DNA of 32,008 nt, from contig JAPLCU010000026.1 of assembly GCA_026392045.1 (NCBI GenBank), positions 1 to 32,008 on the forward strand, given 5' to 3'. Of this stretch, positions 8,805 to 17,109 are shown piece by piece (position 1 is the stretch's first letter; each line of letters starts with the position of its first letter). Source of the DNA: Armatimonadota bacterium (GTDB taxonomy: Bacteria > Armatimonadota > UBA5829). The notes beneath the pieces are model-generated. The model searched no databases. It worked only from the letters and a program-made list of their open reading frames with translations, and had not been told where the DNA came from. A program made the translations under genes and the position numbers.

Positions 8805-8828
8805 CGGGCCGGATTGCAAATCCGCCCG
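8805..8828. repeat. Hairpin repeat with GGATTGCAAATCC centre
   Basis: CGGGC and GGATT pair with AATCC and GCCCG with one bulged C. It lies between the convergent rqcH and BON-like genes. No T-run follows, so a terminator role is possible but not shown. Confidence 0.65.
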
Positions 8829-8932
8829 AACAAATGAGCGAATCCATTCAGGCACAAGAAAAACCCACAGCTATATGCTCTCCAACAAGCTAAGGCTGCG
8901 GGCTCTCTTACCTTCCTATTCAATATTCTAAA

Positions 8933-9238
8933 TTATCTATATATAGAGTGGCGTGTCTTTGGGTGACGTACTCGCTCTGTTATAGACAAACCGCCATAAT
9001 CCACTTCGCACACAACGTCACGGATGCCCTGCTTCTGCCTGAGAAGCTTTGTAAGCACGTTCATTTCGCTGTGGAGGTCGATATCATCGTAGTAACCTCG
9101 AATCTTATCGATCTTACCACGAAGGTAAATTACCCCGTGCATCACGCTGACATTGAGGTCGCTTATATCAAGCGGCCGTTTCGATATATCCCTAAGAATC
9201 TCTCTGGTCATCGCTGAATCTGCAAGTGACATCTCCAT
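8933..9238 (-). CDS. BON-domain-like small protein
   Basis: This 101-residue protein has a core DISDLNVSVMHGVIYLRG, then a helical stretch and GIRDVVCEVDYGG. That is the strand-strand-helix-strand order of BON (bacterial OsmY and nodulation) domains, which bind phospholipids or interact in the envelope. No signal peptide is visible from the chosen ATG at 9238, so a cytoplasmic location is likely. That ATG has AAAGGA 9 bases upstream; a longer frame to 9316 would lie across the promoter. A strong promoter precedes it at 9305-9332. The C-terminal tail RVRHPKTRHSIYR is basic. Confidence 0.65.
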   Translation of the reverse strand: MEMSLADSAMTREILRDISKRPLDISDLNVSVMHGVIYLRGKIDKIRGYYDDIDLHSEMNVLTKLLRQKQGIRDVVCEVDYGGLSITERVRHPKTRHSIYR

Positions 9239-9304
9239 CGCCCCCTTTCCTTTACCAATACTACTATTTATCGTGAAGCCACGAAACACTTGAGCTAATA
9301 ATCC

Positions 9305-9332
9305 AGTATACCACAAAATAACTATTTGTCAA
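9305..9332 (-). promoter_or_regulatory. Strong sigma-70-type promoter for the BON-like gene
   Basis: On the minus strand a perfect TTGACA (9332-9327) and TATACT (9310-9305) are separated by 16 bases. The leader to the ATG at 9238 is about 60 bases. Confidence 0.8.
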
Positions 9333-9435
9333 CCCTGTTAGTAATACCAGTTTATTATTTTTTTATTAGACAGAAGAACTACATGCGCGTAATCCTAAGT
9401 TAGTAGCCTCCGGGCGTTAAGTTCGGCCCATATTG

Positions 9436-12342
9436 CTATTTCAATACCTTGATATCCCCCTGCACCCTCGGAAGAATCGCTCTGTATAGCGCACCTGAAA
9501 CCAACTCACAGGTGCTGATGCCGGTAACGGTAACGATTGCGCCGATGGCCGGTTGTGTGAGCGAACCAGACTTGACCCTGATTGCGATGGTTGGTTTGCT
9601 CTCTATATAGAAATATCCGCTTCCCTGAGATATCACCTTGCCCCAGGTCTTCACGAGTAATCCGATGTTATTTACCCCTCGCGCGCCTGTTATACCCGGA
9701 GTTTGCGCATTTAGAGCGCCTCCTCCCAGCCAATCTCCTCGGATTCCCAACGGCTTGAGGGCATATCCGGCAGTGCCCATCGCTATTGCTTCGCCAGCAT
9801 TGATTTGGCGTTCTCCATCTACTATAGAGACTGTGCCGATCACATCCTCCAGGTTTCCGACTGCCGTGCCAGCACTCGATACAACCTTTATGCCGCTGGC
9901 TCTATTGAGCTCTTGCATATAGAAGTAGCCGGGGAATACCGCGCTGACCACTTTGTCTGACAGCACGATCAAACTGCCTGCGGCAAGCTCTTTCGCCGCC
10001 GCAATCGAGGCCACTTCCTGAATCCCTCTGTCCTCTAACGTAGTGCACATTACTGAATTGGAGTAATTGACATAATCCACGAAGAAAAGCGCTCCAAAAC
10101 CGCCTGACATGAACAAGAATGGCCTGAGCTGCGGCGCCACATCCGAAACCAGCGCCGTCTCCGGATAACTCGTGACAACTCCGGCTGAGCTCACTGTAGT
10201 TATATAAATATCGCCGTTCGTGGCAGCGCTCGAGCCATAATCTTCCCAAACCAGCTGATACTTTTGACCATCCCAGCAAGCGCTCGGAGATTGCCTGGTC
10301 TTGCTTATGGTGTTTATGGCTATGCCCATAGAATCTATCAGGACACCGGCTGTGCTGAGTCGGCAAGCTGAGATCTTGGTGGATTCAGACCAAATCACGA
10401 AATAACTGCCGTTCCCATAGCATAAATTGGGGGCGTTCTGGCTGGATGTTGTCGTGGGGAATGCTATGCCGCTTGCATCTTGCACCGACCCGGCAGACGT
10501 AATCCTTGTCCCGCGGATGACCGGGGTTGCCCCTCGGTAATCTTCCCAGACAACCATATAATTGGCGCCATCGGTCGCTGCTTTCGGCAAGTTCTGATTC
10601 CCGACCGCCATCGAGATTGCCGTGGTAATTTGGGTGACTGTGCCTGTGGAGCTCACCATAGCGCCATAGAGATCATTGTAGTAATTCGGCGACAGGGCAT
10701 TTCGGCTGTCTTGCCAAACCACCAGGAAGTTAGTCTTGTTCGAGGCGACCGTAGGTCTGGATTGTTCCTCTGAAGCCGCAGATATTACTATCGGCGTGGT
10801 TCCTATCGGCATCATGTTGGCATCAAGAAATCGCCCGCGAATGTCCAAATCAGTGGTAATATATGCTTCGCTGCCGCGCCATGTTAGTAGATATTTGGAT
10901 CCGTTCCAGGCTATTGCCGGCTGAGTTTGGTTCCCTGATATGCCGCTTGTGAGATTTATGGGGGAAGCCGTCAAAACCTGTCCGGATTTGGAGACCCGCG
11001 CGCCCATAATATCCTGGCTGCTATTCACTATCTGCGACCATACAACCGCATACTCTGTGCCGTTATCTATCACAGCATAATCTTGCTGGCTATCGATTGC
11101 AGAAGAAATAAGCGTTCCGTTTGTATTTTGCGCCACGCCGGCATCCGTGACGGGGCTGAGCATTGCATCTGCTGAAGTTGCATTTAGCGTGCTCCAACAG
11201 ACAACGAAGCTGTTATTGGCGCCTGAGACCGCGTTTCCGGTTGCGTTTGCTGCGCCTGCGGATATGTATATCCCATTTGTATCCAAAATGCCGCCATTTG
11301 TGGTAAGACGGGCCCCTTTGATACGTCGATCAGAGCCATTGCGCCAGCAGACAAGTATTTTGCTGCCGTTATAACCGATGGACGGTGATTCCTGGTCGCC
11401 GGTCACCTTGCAGAGCGCTATTCCACCCTTATCTTGGACGCTTCCAGTTGAGCTGACTCTTGCAGCATAAATGTCGGGGTGCAGTGAATCGTTCCTGAAG
11501 TCTTCCCAAGTCACTGCCCACGAACTCCCGAACGCGCATATCCTGGGGATATGCTGTTTCCTTGCTGCGCCGGTTACGCCGTCTGTGGCATTGGATATCA
11601 AAATATCCGAGCCTGTGCGAACACCGCTCTTCGAAACACGCACGCCGTAAATGTCCGTATCGGTGGACACCATATTTCGGTAATCGCGCCATACCACCAA
11701 GTGGGTTGAGCCGTTATATGCCACATCCGGCATCTCTTCATTGTCTGCGCGTGTAGCGATGCCGTAGGCCTTGCCGACAGATCCATCCGCGCCTACTTTG
11801 CAGCCATAGATATCCGGTGATGCTCCGCGAGAATCTTGCCATACCACCAGAGCGCCCGCGCCGTCGCCTGCTAGGCGCGGATAGGTTTGGCCTCCTGTAG
11901 CGCCGGAAACCAATATGCCTTGCGGTTCCAAAACTTCACCGGCGGTTGTAACTCTGCAGGCATATATATGCTGCAGAGGCCCGCGCCTGTCCCCCCAAAC
12001 GACCATATACTTTTGACCGTCCCATGCCACGGCTGGCGTGACCTGATCACTGGCGTATGTACATATCGGAATTCCGGCGAGGTCCATAATCTGGCCGGTC
12101 AGGCTTATTCTGCATCCGTAGATATCGGCGCCGTTGGTTCCTCGGGTATCCTGCCAAACGGCAAAATAGCCGGTAGGGCTTGCTGCTAACGATATATATT
12201 CTTGAGATCCGATAGCCGAGCCAAACGTTGGGTTGATTGCGATCTGAGGCCCAACTGTAGCCGCCAACACCTCGCACCCCATGATTAAAAGCCCGACAAT
12301 CAGCATCGCTGCCCGACGGGCGCTTGCACACATTTTCATCAT
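9436..12342 (-). CDS. Large secreted repeat protein with C-terminal OB-like modules
   Basis: This 968-residue exported protein has a signal peptide (basic MMKMCASARRAA, hydrophobic MLIVGLLIMGCEVLAA). Most of the protein is about a dozen degenerate repeats of roughly 50-60 residues, each with a core such as YMVVWEDYRG, a DIYGARVSSAG turn and a P.VAWNGSKYLVVW strand. This suggests a beta-propeller or stacked-sheet fold. The last 200 residues hold two similar modules (GYFYMQELNRASGIKV...GTVS and GYFYIESKPTIAIRV...VTVTGIS) resembling OB folds seen in secreted proteins of this kind. No catalytic motif is visible; surface binding or adhesion is possible. The ATG at 12342 has AGGAGG 9 bases upstream. 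Confidence 0.75.
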   Translation of the reverse strand: MMKMCASARRAAMLIVGLLIMGCEVLAATVGPQIAINPTFGSAIGSQEYISLAASPTGYFAVWQDTRGTNGADIYGCRISLTGQIMDLAGIPICTYASDQVTPAVAWDGQKYMVVWGDRRGPLQHIYACRVTTAGEVLEPQGILVSGATGGQTYPRLAGDGAGALVVWQDSRGASPDIYGCKVGADGSVGKAYGIATRADNEEMPDVAYNGSTHLVVWRDYRNMVSTDTDIYGVRVSKSGVRTGSDILISNATDGVTGAARKQHIPRICAFGSSWAVTWEDFRNDSLHPDIYAARVSSTGSVQDKGGIALCKVTGDQESPSIGYNGSKILVCWRNGSDRRIKGARLTTNGGILDTNGIYISAGAANATGNAVSGANNSFVVCWSTLNATSADAMLSPVTDAGVAQNTNGTLISSAIDSQQDYAVIDNGTEYAVVWSQIVNSSQDIMGARVSKSGQVLTASPINLTSGISGNQTQPAIAWNGSKYLLTWRGSEAYITTDLDIRGRFLDANMMPIGTTPIVISAASEEQSRPTVASNKTNFLVVWQDSRNALSPNYYNDLYGAMVSSTGTVTQITTAISMAVGNQNLPKAATDGANYMVVWEDYRGATPVIRGTRITSAGSVQDASGIAFPTTTSSQNAPNLCYGNGSYFVIWSESTKISACRLSTAGVLIDSMGIAINTISKTRQSPSACWDGQKYQLVWEDYGSSAATNGDIYITTVSSAGVVTSYPETALVSDVAPQLRPFLFMSGGFGALFFVDYVNYSNSVMCTTLEDRGIQEVASIAAAKELAAGSLIVLSDKVVSAVFPGYFYMQELNRASGIKVVSSAGTAVGNLEDVIGTVSIVDGERQINAGEAIAMGTAGYALKPLGIRGDWLGGGALNAQTPGITGARGVNNIGLLVKTWGKVISQGSGYFYIESKPTIAIRVKSGSLTQPAIGAIVTVTGISTCELVSGALYRAILPRVQGDIKVLK

Positions 12343-12408
12343 AAAGATAGCCCTCCTGAATATTCTGCTAAAGCTTAGGGTATAGGCTCACTCTTGGTGA
12401 GGATTATT

Positions 12409-12475
12409 GTCACCCTGAACTTGTTTCAGGGTCTGCACTTCGATAAATTGATGCGCAATCAAGTTCAGCATGACA
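12409..12475. repeat. Composite inverted repeat (CCCTGAACTTGTTTCAGGG type)
   Basis: Outer arms TGTCACCCTGAACTTG (12409-12424) and CAAGTTCAGCATGACA (12460-12475) pair at 14 of 16 positions. An inner hairpin CCCTGAA/TTCAGGG (12413-12431) competes with the left arm. I recall similar words as dispersed repeats in several unrelated bacteria; this cannot be checked here. Confidence 0.75.
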
Positions 12476-12524
12476 TTGTACGCACTATTTGTGAGCTATT
12501 ACTATTAGCTAGCTTGCTTGCTTT

Positions 12525-12587
12525 CTGTAACAGAGTTATACCCGCTTGCCCGCCATGGAAACCCAACATTTGAATTATTTGTTACAG
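12525..12587. promoter_or_regulatory. Pair of inverted CTGTAACA sites, candidate activator binding sites
   Basis: CTGTAACAG (12525-12533) and TGTTACAG (12580-12587) are inverted copies centred roughly 160 and 105 bases before the predicted sigma-54 start. That is the distance at which enhancer-binding activators of sigma-54 usually act. Assignment to an activator is inference. Confidence 0.4.
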
Positions 12588-12659
12588 CAGGGCTACACCT
12601 CTACTGTGCAAAAATATTGCATAATTTAGCACGCTCAATGGCCTTATCTCAGGCGGAAA

Positions 12660-12676
12660 CTGGCACGTATCTTGCA
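12660..12676 (+). promoter_or_regulatory. Sigma-54 (RpoN) promoter of the PEP-CTERM gene
   Basis: CTGGCACGTATCTTGCA matches the YTGGCACGrNNNTTGCW consensus at all fixed positions except the single R. The GG (12662-12663) and GC (12674-12675) are in the required -24/-12 spacing. Transcription would start near 12687, about 96 bases before the PEP-CTERM start codon. Confidence 0.8.
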
Positions 12677-12782
12677 CCTACTGGTCAAGTGGCAACGAAA
12701 GTGTGACAGATGAGATAACTTATTGATGGGCTAGCATTGCAGAACAAATTCCCAATACAGCAAGCAAGGAGGCAGAAATTAA

Positions 12783-13307
12783 ATGCGCATACTACTAACA
12801 GCCATCGCGGTTCTCAGCGCAACCGCATGTGTCTCAAAAATGGCCTCGTGCCAGACAGGTATTCAGCCATACAGCGCGATGTTTATTGGTAATCAGGTAA
12901 ATGGCACGAACCTATGGAACTACACGCTTATAAATACAAGCGAGAGCAATGTATATACCGTGATCCTCGTGCAGTTAGAGGTGGACGAGCTGACACAAAT
13001 AATAGAAGCTCCGAATGTGGCAGGATGGTATGTAGACCCAACCGTTCCAAATTTCGTGACTTGGGCAAGCAAGGACGATGGACTCATGGCAGGTCAGTCT
13101 GTGACTGATTTTGCCATAGAGTTCTCTAAGAAACCCGAGTTTCAGAACTGGACTGCAATGTTCAACAATATCGACGATCCTGGCGAATGCCCATCAGATA
13201 GCGGGGTTGTGCTCAATGCGAGCGCTGTCCCCGAACCTACCGGATTGGCTTCGTTTGCGGTCGGCCTGATATCGTTTTTTGGAATTCTGAAAAGAAGACG
13301 CGCCTGA
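12783..13307 (+). CDS. PEP-CTERM sorting-domain protein
   Basis: This 174-residue exported protein has an N-terminal signal peptide (MRILLTAIAVLSATACVSKMASC) and a C-terminal sorting signal: VPEP at 149-152, hydrophobic helix GLASFAVGLISFFGIL, then KRRR. PEP-CTERM proteins are processed by an exosortase in Gram-negative bacteria and are often linked to exopolysaccharide and flocs. The 120-residue middle (LWNYTLINTSESNVYTVILVQLE...) is beta-rich and of unknown function. AAGGAGG (12766-12772) is 10 bases upstream of the ATG. A sigma-54 promoter precedes it, consistent with the RpoN-dependent control known for several PEP-CTERM genes. No exosortase gene is in this window. Confidence 0.88.
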   Translation: MRILLTAIAVLSATACVSKMASCQTGIQPYSAMFIGNQVNGTNLWNYTLINTSESNVYTVILVQLEVDELTQIIEAPNVAGWYVDPTVPNFVTWASKDDGLMAGQSVTDFAIEFSKKPEFQNWTAMFNNIDDPGECPSDSGVVLNASAVPEPTGLASFAVGLISFFGILKRRRA

Positions 13308-13325
13308 TTAAGCGAGGGGTAGAAT

Positions 13326-13350
13326 GGGTGGTGATAAAATATCGCCACCC
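13326..13350. terminator. Hairpin after the PEP-CTERM gene, possible terminator
   Basis: GGGTGGTGATA (13326-13336) pairs with TATCGCCACCC (13340-13350) around AAA, with one wobble. It begins 19 bases after the stop codon. An A-run rather than a T-run follows on the plus strand, so intrinsic termination is doubtful. Confidence 0.4.
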
Positions 13351-13385
13351 AAAAAACCAACTTTTCAATTCCCTCCATTTGTGGG

Positions 13386-13391
13386 TATAAT
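13386..13391 (+). promoter_or_regulatory. TATAAT -10 box for the flavoprotein gene
   Basis: A perfect TATAAT lies 32 bases before the ATG at 13424. The best -35 candidate is TTTTCA (13362-13367) at 18 bases, which is weak. Confidence 0.45.
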
Positions 13392-13423
13392 AGCTCAGCA
13401 TTAGAGACCGGTTGGAGGGAGCT

Positions 13424-14587
13424 ATGGCAGATTACAAATACTTGATAATAGGCGGCGGTATGAGCGCCGCTGCCGCAGCCAGGGGCATAAGGCAGATAGA
13501 CGCTGATGGTTCGATAGGTTTGATTGGCAACGATATAAACCCACCCTACAAAAGACCGCTGCTCACAAAAGGCCTCTGGACAGGCAAACCGGAGGATAGC
13601 ATCTGGCTTAAAATTGAGGAAGCGAATGTCGACGCGCATTATGGAAGAACTGCCGTTTTGCTGAATGCGGACGCGCATAGCGTGATAGATGACAAAGCCG
13701 CGCAACACACATTCGAAAAGCTTCTTCTTGCCACCGGAGGCTCTCCCCGACGGTTTCCATTCGATGCCGGCGATGATGTGATCTATTTCCGTACTTATGC
13801 AGACTACAAAAAACTGCGCGCCCTGGCGGATACGGGTGAGAGCTTTATTGTTATTGGCGGCGGTTTCATAGGTTCAGAAATAGCTGCAGCGCTCGCTATG
13901 AATGACAAGAAAGTCACCTTAGTTTTTCCTGAAGCTTACATCGGAGCCAATATTTACCCGCCCGATCTGGGAGCTTTTCTTAACGGCTACTACCGCGAGC
14001 GCGGCGTTGATGTTATTACCGAGGCTACCGTGGCAAGTGTAGGGACTTCTAACGGCAAAAAAACGGCCATTCTAAGCACAGGTCAGGAACTAATCGCGGA
14101 TGGTATCATCGCGGGGCTGGGCATCACACCAAACCTCGCCTTAGCCCAAGCGGCAGGTTTGAAAGTGACCAATGGCATCCATGTGAATGATCTCTGCCAG
14201 ACAAGCCACCCGGATATTTTCGCGTGCGGAGATGTTGCGGATTTCTATAACTTTAGCCTTTCTACGCACATGCGCGTTGAACATGAAGACAACGCTTTGA
14301 CAATGGGCAACTATGCGGGAATGGCCATGGCGGGCGCTGGGCAACCTTACCATCACTTGCCATATTTCTATTCAGACCTTTTCGACCTTGGCTATGAGGC
14401 TGTGGGGCAGGTGAGCTCAAAGCTGGAGGCTATAGAAGACTGGAAAGAGCCGTTCAAAGAGGGCGTGGTCTATTACATGCAAGATGGCAAGGTGCGCGGT
14501 GTGCTGCTTTGGAACGTCTGGGATAAAGTCCCCGCCGCCCGCGAGCTGATTGCGGAGAATGGGCAGGCCTTAGGTCTTAGGTTTTAG
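13424..14587 (+). CDS. FAD-dependent NAD(P)H oxidoreductase (ferredoxin/rubredoxin reductase type)
   Basis: This 387-residue cytoplasmic flavoprotein of the pyridine nucleotide-disulfide oxidoreductase superfamily lacks the redox-active CxxxxC. It resembles the AIF and ferredoxin/rubredoxin reductase group. FAD binding is at IIGGGMSAAAAARG (8-21), followed by PYKRPLLTKGLW (41-52). NAD(P)H binding is at VIGGGFIGSEIA (143-154), and FACGDVADF is the second FAD contact. It probably moves electrons from NAD(P)H to a small iron-sulfur or rubredoxin partner, which is not encoded next to it. GGAGG (13414-13418) is 5 bases before the ATG. The last residues, LGLRF and the TAG stop, are encoded by the heptamer array that begins at 14571. 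Confidence 0.88.
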   Translation: MADYKYLIIGGGMSAAAAARGIRQIDADGSIGLIGNDINPPYKRPLLTKGLWTGKPEDSIWLKIEEANVDAHYGRTAVLLNADAHSVIDDKAAQHTFEKLLLATGGSPRRFPFDAGDDVIYFRTYADYKKLRALADTGESFIVIGGGFIGSEIAAALAMNDKKVTLVFPEAYIGANIYPPDLGAFLNGYYRERGVDVITEATVASVGTSNGKKTAILSTGQELIADGIIAGLGITPNLALAQAAGLKVTNGIHVNDLCQTSHPDIFACGDVADFYNFSLSTHMRVEHEDNALTMGNYAGMAMAGAGQPYHHLPYFYSDLFDLGYEAVGQVSSKLEAIEDWKEPFKEGVVYYMQDGKVRGVLLWNVWDKVPAARELIAENGQALGLRF

Positions 14588-14625
14588 ATGTTGGGTGTTG
14601 GGTGTTGGGTGTTGGGTGTTGGGCC
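14571..14625. repeat. Heptamer tandem array (TAGGTCT to TGGGTGT)
   Basis: Seven units in phase read TAGGTCT, TAGGTTT, TAGATGT and then four exact TGGGTGT, with a partial eighth (TGGGCC). The first two and a half units form the end of the flavoprotein reading frame. Confidence 0.9.
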
Positions 14626-14679
14626 ATCGTGCGTGACAGGACACGATCACGGCGCCCGCAGGACAGTCCCTTCCCTTCA

Positions 14680-14707
14680 TTCATAATTCAGCATTCAAAA
14701 TTCATAA
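14680..14707. repeat. Heptamer tandem array (TTCATAA type)
   Basis: Four 7-base units (TTCATAA, TTCAGCA, TTCAAAA, TTCATAA) have a sequence unrelated to the neighbouring TGGGTGT array but the same period. Confidence 0.75.
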
Positions 14708-14767
14708 CTCCCTAACACCTCCCTCCCCCGTTTCCCCCTTTCTGCGGCAGGGTATCACTTCTTCATA

Positions 14768-15496
14768 ATGGAGAAGCGTCTCAGCATCGAAAACGAAGCC
14801 CTATATATTAAAGCGCTCACGGCGCTGCGCGATGCCGGCGTAAATTATATGCTTGGCGGCGCGCTGGCTGTATATTACTACACCAATTGGTGGCGGAACA
14901 CTCATGATGTTGATGTCTACGTGGTTCATGAAGACCTGGACCTTGCAATGGACGCTCTTGCCAGGGCTGGATTCCACGACCTGGGGGAGCAGGCTGTCGG
15001 TGACAGCGAATGGATTTACCATGCGGGGCGCGAGTCGATTATTGTCGATGTGATATGGCGGTTCGCTAATCTGGCGAACTATGTATCGTTGGATTGGCTC
15101 GAACGCGCGCCTGATTGCAGATTCCTGGGAATAGATGCTAAGGTGTTGCCGCCGGAAGAGGTGGTCTGGATAAAGGCATTCGTGATCAATCGCCACCGAT
15201 GCGATTGGCCCGATGTGATGCGGTTGATCAAGAACCAGTGCGATAATATCAACTGGGACCGCTTACTGGATATGCTCGGAGAGCATTGGCTTCTGCTGGC
15301 GGGATTGGTGGATGTGTTCGATTGGCAAAATCCGCAATCGGTCAATTGCATCCCGCGTCATATTCGTGAAGAAATTGCCCGACGTCGGAAAGACTATTGG
15401 GACAATCCGCCGCCGCTCGCCGAAGGGCGTGAGCGGCTATTGGACCCATGGATACATCAAAGGGCGGATAGATATGCAACTTGGTGCGATGAATAA
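14768..15496 (+). CDS. Nucleotidyltransferase-fold protein
   Basis: This 242-residue protein has the polymerase-beta-type nucleotidyltransferase core. LGGALAVYYY contains the GG of the first helix (30-31), NTHDVDVYV gives the D47-x-D49 metal pair, and IIVDVIW gives a third acidic residue, D94. This resembles the minimal nucleotidyltransferase group that includes AbiEii-like and DUF6036-like proteins; NMP or CMP transfer to a target would be the predicted reaction. No antitoxin-like gene lies upstream, so a toxin-antitoxin reading is not supported. The C-terminal part ends RADRYATWCDE and overlaps the next gene by 23 bases. The ribosome-binding site before the ATG is weak. Confidence 0.72.
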   Translation: MEKRLSIENEALYIKALTALRDAGVNYMLGGALAVYYYTNWWRNTHDVDVYVVHEDLDLAMDALARAGFHDLGEQAVGDSEWIYHAGRESIIVDVIWRFANLANYVSLDWLERAPDCRFLGIDAKVLPPEEVVWIKAFVINRHRCDWPDVMRLIKNQCDNINWDRLLDMLGEHWLLLAGLVDVFDWQNPQSVNCIPRHIREEIARRRKDYWDNPPPLAEGRERLLDPWIHQRADRYATWCDE

Positions 15497-16259
15497 TCCA
15501 ATGGTGGATATTGTTGAGGAGATAGAGCTTATTGCTGACCTTGGATTTAGCTTTATCGATCTTACAATGGAACCCGAGCAAACCTACTCGGCAACGGTGG
15601 ACATCAAACGAATTGCTCAGGCGCTTGAGCGCAATAATCTGAGCGCGGTCGGGCATACGGCTTGGTATTTACCGGTGGCGTCGCCATTTCCTGAATTCAG
15701 GCAACTGGCTCTTAAAGAACTCGGCAGATGTGTGCGGATGTTCCATGAGTTGGGTGTGACGAAAATGAATATGCACCCATGTATGAAAGCGCCGTTGCAT
15801 GATGAGGATTGGGCGATTGCTGCCAACATCGAGGCTTTGGCGAGCCTGGTGGAGACTGCAAAAACCTTTGGAATAACCATTATGCTTGAGAATATGCCCG
15901 GATTCAGCAGAGTTTCGTTGTTAAAGCCCATTCTCGAAGCGGTGCCTGATGCGAAATTGCTGCTGGATGTAGGCCACGCGAACCTCGACACGCCTCACAA
16001 CTATAGCGAGGAACTCCTCGCCAATTTTGGTCACCGGTTGGCGCATGTGCACGTATCGGACAACCGCGGAGGGCACGACGACATGCATCTGCCGTTGGGA
16101 GTTGGCAATATAAAATGGGTCAAAATAGTGCGCGCGCTCAAGAATGTCGGATATGATGGCGCCATCACTATCGAGGTCTTCGGGGATGATGACGACTATC
16201 TTTTACTGAGTCGAGAAAAGCTTCAGAGGCTTTGGGATATGACGGAGCCGGGCGGTTGA
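15474..16259 (+). CDS. Sugar phosphate isomerase/epimerase, TIM barrel
   Basis: This 261-residue cytoplasmic protein is of the xylose-isomerase-like/AP-endonuclease-2 superfamily. Predicted metal ligands sit at strand ends: E139 in MLENMPG, D165 and H168 in LLDVGHANLD, H193 in HVHVSDN, and E234 in ITIEVFG. It is a distant relative of the protein at 572-1318, with different residues at the fourth strand. The ATG at 15474 (MQLGAMNNPMVDIVEE) fits the family N-terminus, with AGGGCGGA just upstream. A second ATG at 15489 is possible; the open frame back to 15312 lies inside the nucleotidyltransferase gene. The overlap implies cotranslation with that gene. The substrate is unknown. Confidence 0.82.
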   Translation: MQLGAMNNPMVDIVEEIELIADLGFSFIDLTMEPEQTYSATVDIKRIAQALERNNLSAVGHTAWYLPVASPFPEFRQLALKELGRCVRMFHELGVTKMNMHPCMKAPLHDEDWAIAANIEALASLVETAKTFGITIMLENMPGFSRVSLLKPILEAVPDAKLLLDVGHANLDTPHNYSEELLANFGHRLAHVHVSDNRGGHDDMHLPLGVGNIKWVKIVRALKNVGYDGAITIEVFGDDDDYLLLSREKLQRLWDMTEPGG

Positions 16260-16391
16260 TGGGAAGGCTATTCTTACTCGTGGATTTATGAAAAAAAGAT
16301 TTTGCGCACAGGGAGGTAATTGCGTTATCGGCGAAGAAGTCTAACGTACGTCCCTCGAATGGATTCTAATGGGACAAAATGGAGGTATCTT

Positions 16392-17084
16392 ATGAATACC
16401 CAGAAGAAACGCGGTTTTTCGCTCATAGAATTGCTGGTTGTTATTGGCATTATTGCGATACTGGCAGCTATATTGTTCCCAATGCTTCTTATAGCTAGAG
16501 CGAGCGCAAGAACTTCAAAATGCATCGAAAACCAGAAACAGCTATCTAAGGCTTGTATTATGTACGCTGCTGATTACCAGGGCCTGGGCATACCATACCC
16601 AGGATGGGGTGACAATACATACTCCAGTGATCTCAGCCAATCCTGCCTGTGGAAGTATATGAAGAGCGGCGTCAACAGCGGCGAAATAACTTGTTGCCCT
16701 TCAGATGATCGTAAATCCAATCCTAATACACCGGGCAATAAACGGAAATGGAGCATAACCTTTAATGGATACCTGACTAAGGATGCTATATGGGGATACG
16801 GTGGCACATTCTGCAAACACCCTGGAATGGACGGCACACGTTATGATTTGCTCAAAGCTCCTGTGAGGCTGCCAATGTGGATATGCGAGACCACTGATCC
16901 TTCTGATACCTGGTCGCCGGTAAATGACTGCAACTTCTGTAATCACGATGGAACCAGCAGCCGGCATAATGGGTATGCCACGGTTTCATTCGTTGATGGT
17001 CACATCGGCAAATTGAAAGGTAAACTCTATTGGGATACTGCAAAATATCCTGATGGCGTGTATATATTCACTCCTGATCCATAG
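16392..17084 (+). CDS. Type II secretion-type pseudopilin, H-X9-DG class
   Basis: This 230-residue envelope protein has a class III leader, MNTQKKRG, cleaved before [22 protein letters not shown], with the conserved glutamate at mature position 5. The hydrophobic helix anchors the protein or packs it in a pseudopilus. The C-terminal half has the processing-associated H-X9-DG motif (H, nine residues, DG in VSFVDGHIGKL). Proteins of this kind are numerous in Armatimonadota and Planctomycetota. GGAGG (16381-16385) is 6 bases before the ATG. The gene stands alone and ends at a strong terminator. It is related to the two pseudopilins at 30310 and 31225. Confidence 0.92.
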   Translation: MNTQKKRGFSLIELLVVIGIIAILAAILFPMLLIARASARTSKCIENQKQLSKACIMYAADYQGLGIPYPGWGDNTYSSDLSQSCLWKYMKSGVNSGEITCCPSDDRKSNPNTPGNKRKWSITFNGYLTKDAIWGYGGTFCKHPGMDGTRYDLLKAPVRLPMWICETTDPSDTWSPVNDCNFCNHDGTSSRHNGYATVSFVDGHIGKLKGKLYWDTAKYPDGVYIFTPDP

Positions 17085-17109
17085 GTGTGTTGAATCATCA
17101 GCTTATAAT

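Larger units (their letters stand above)
12343..12782. other. Gene-free divergent region with palindrome, dyads and sigma-54 promoter
   Basis: The region between the divergent repeat-protein and PEP-CTERM genes holds a composite palindrome (12409-12475), two inverted CTGTAACA/TGTTACAG sites (12525 and 12580) and a sigma-54 promoter (12660-12676). A 62-codon open frame at 12518-12706 overlaps these elements and resembles no protein. Confidence 0.65.

Noticed and set aside
12518-12706. 62-codon open frame
   Set aside because: It covers the sigma-54 promoter and dyads, lacks a ribosome-binding site, and resembles nothing.
13326-13350. Confident intrinsic terminator
   Set aside because: The hairpin is good but is followed by A residues rather than a T-run, so it is listed only at low confidence.
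14768-15496. AbiE-type toxin-antitoxin system
   Set aside because: The nucleotidyltransferase fold fits AbiEii loosely, but no AbiEi-like regulator is adjacent, and the downstream overlapping gene is a sugar isomerase.
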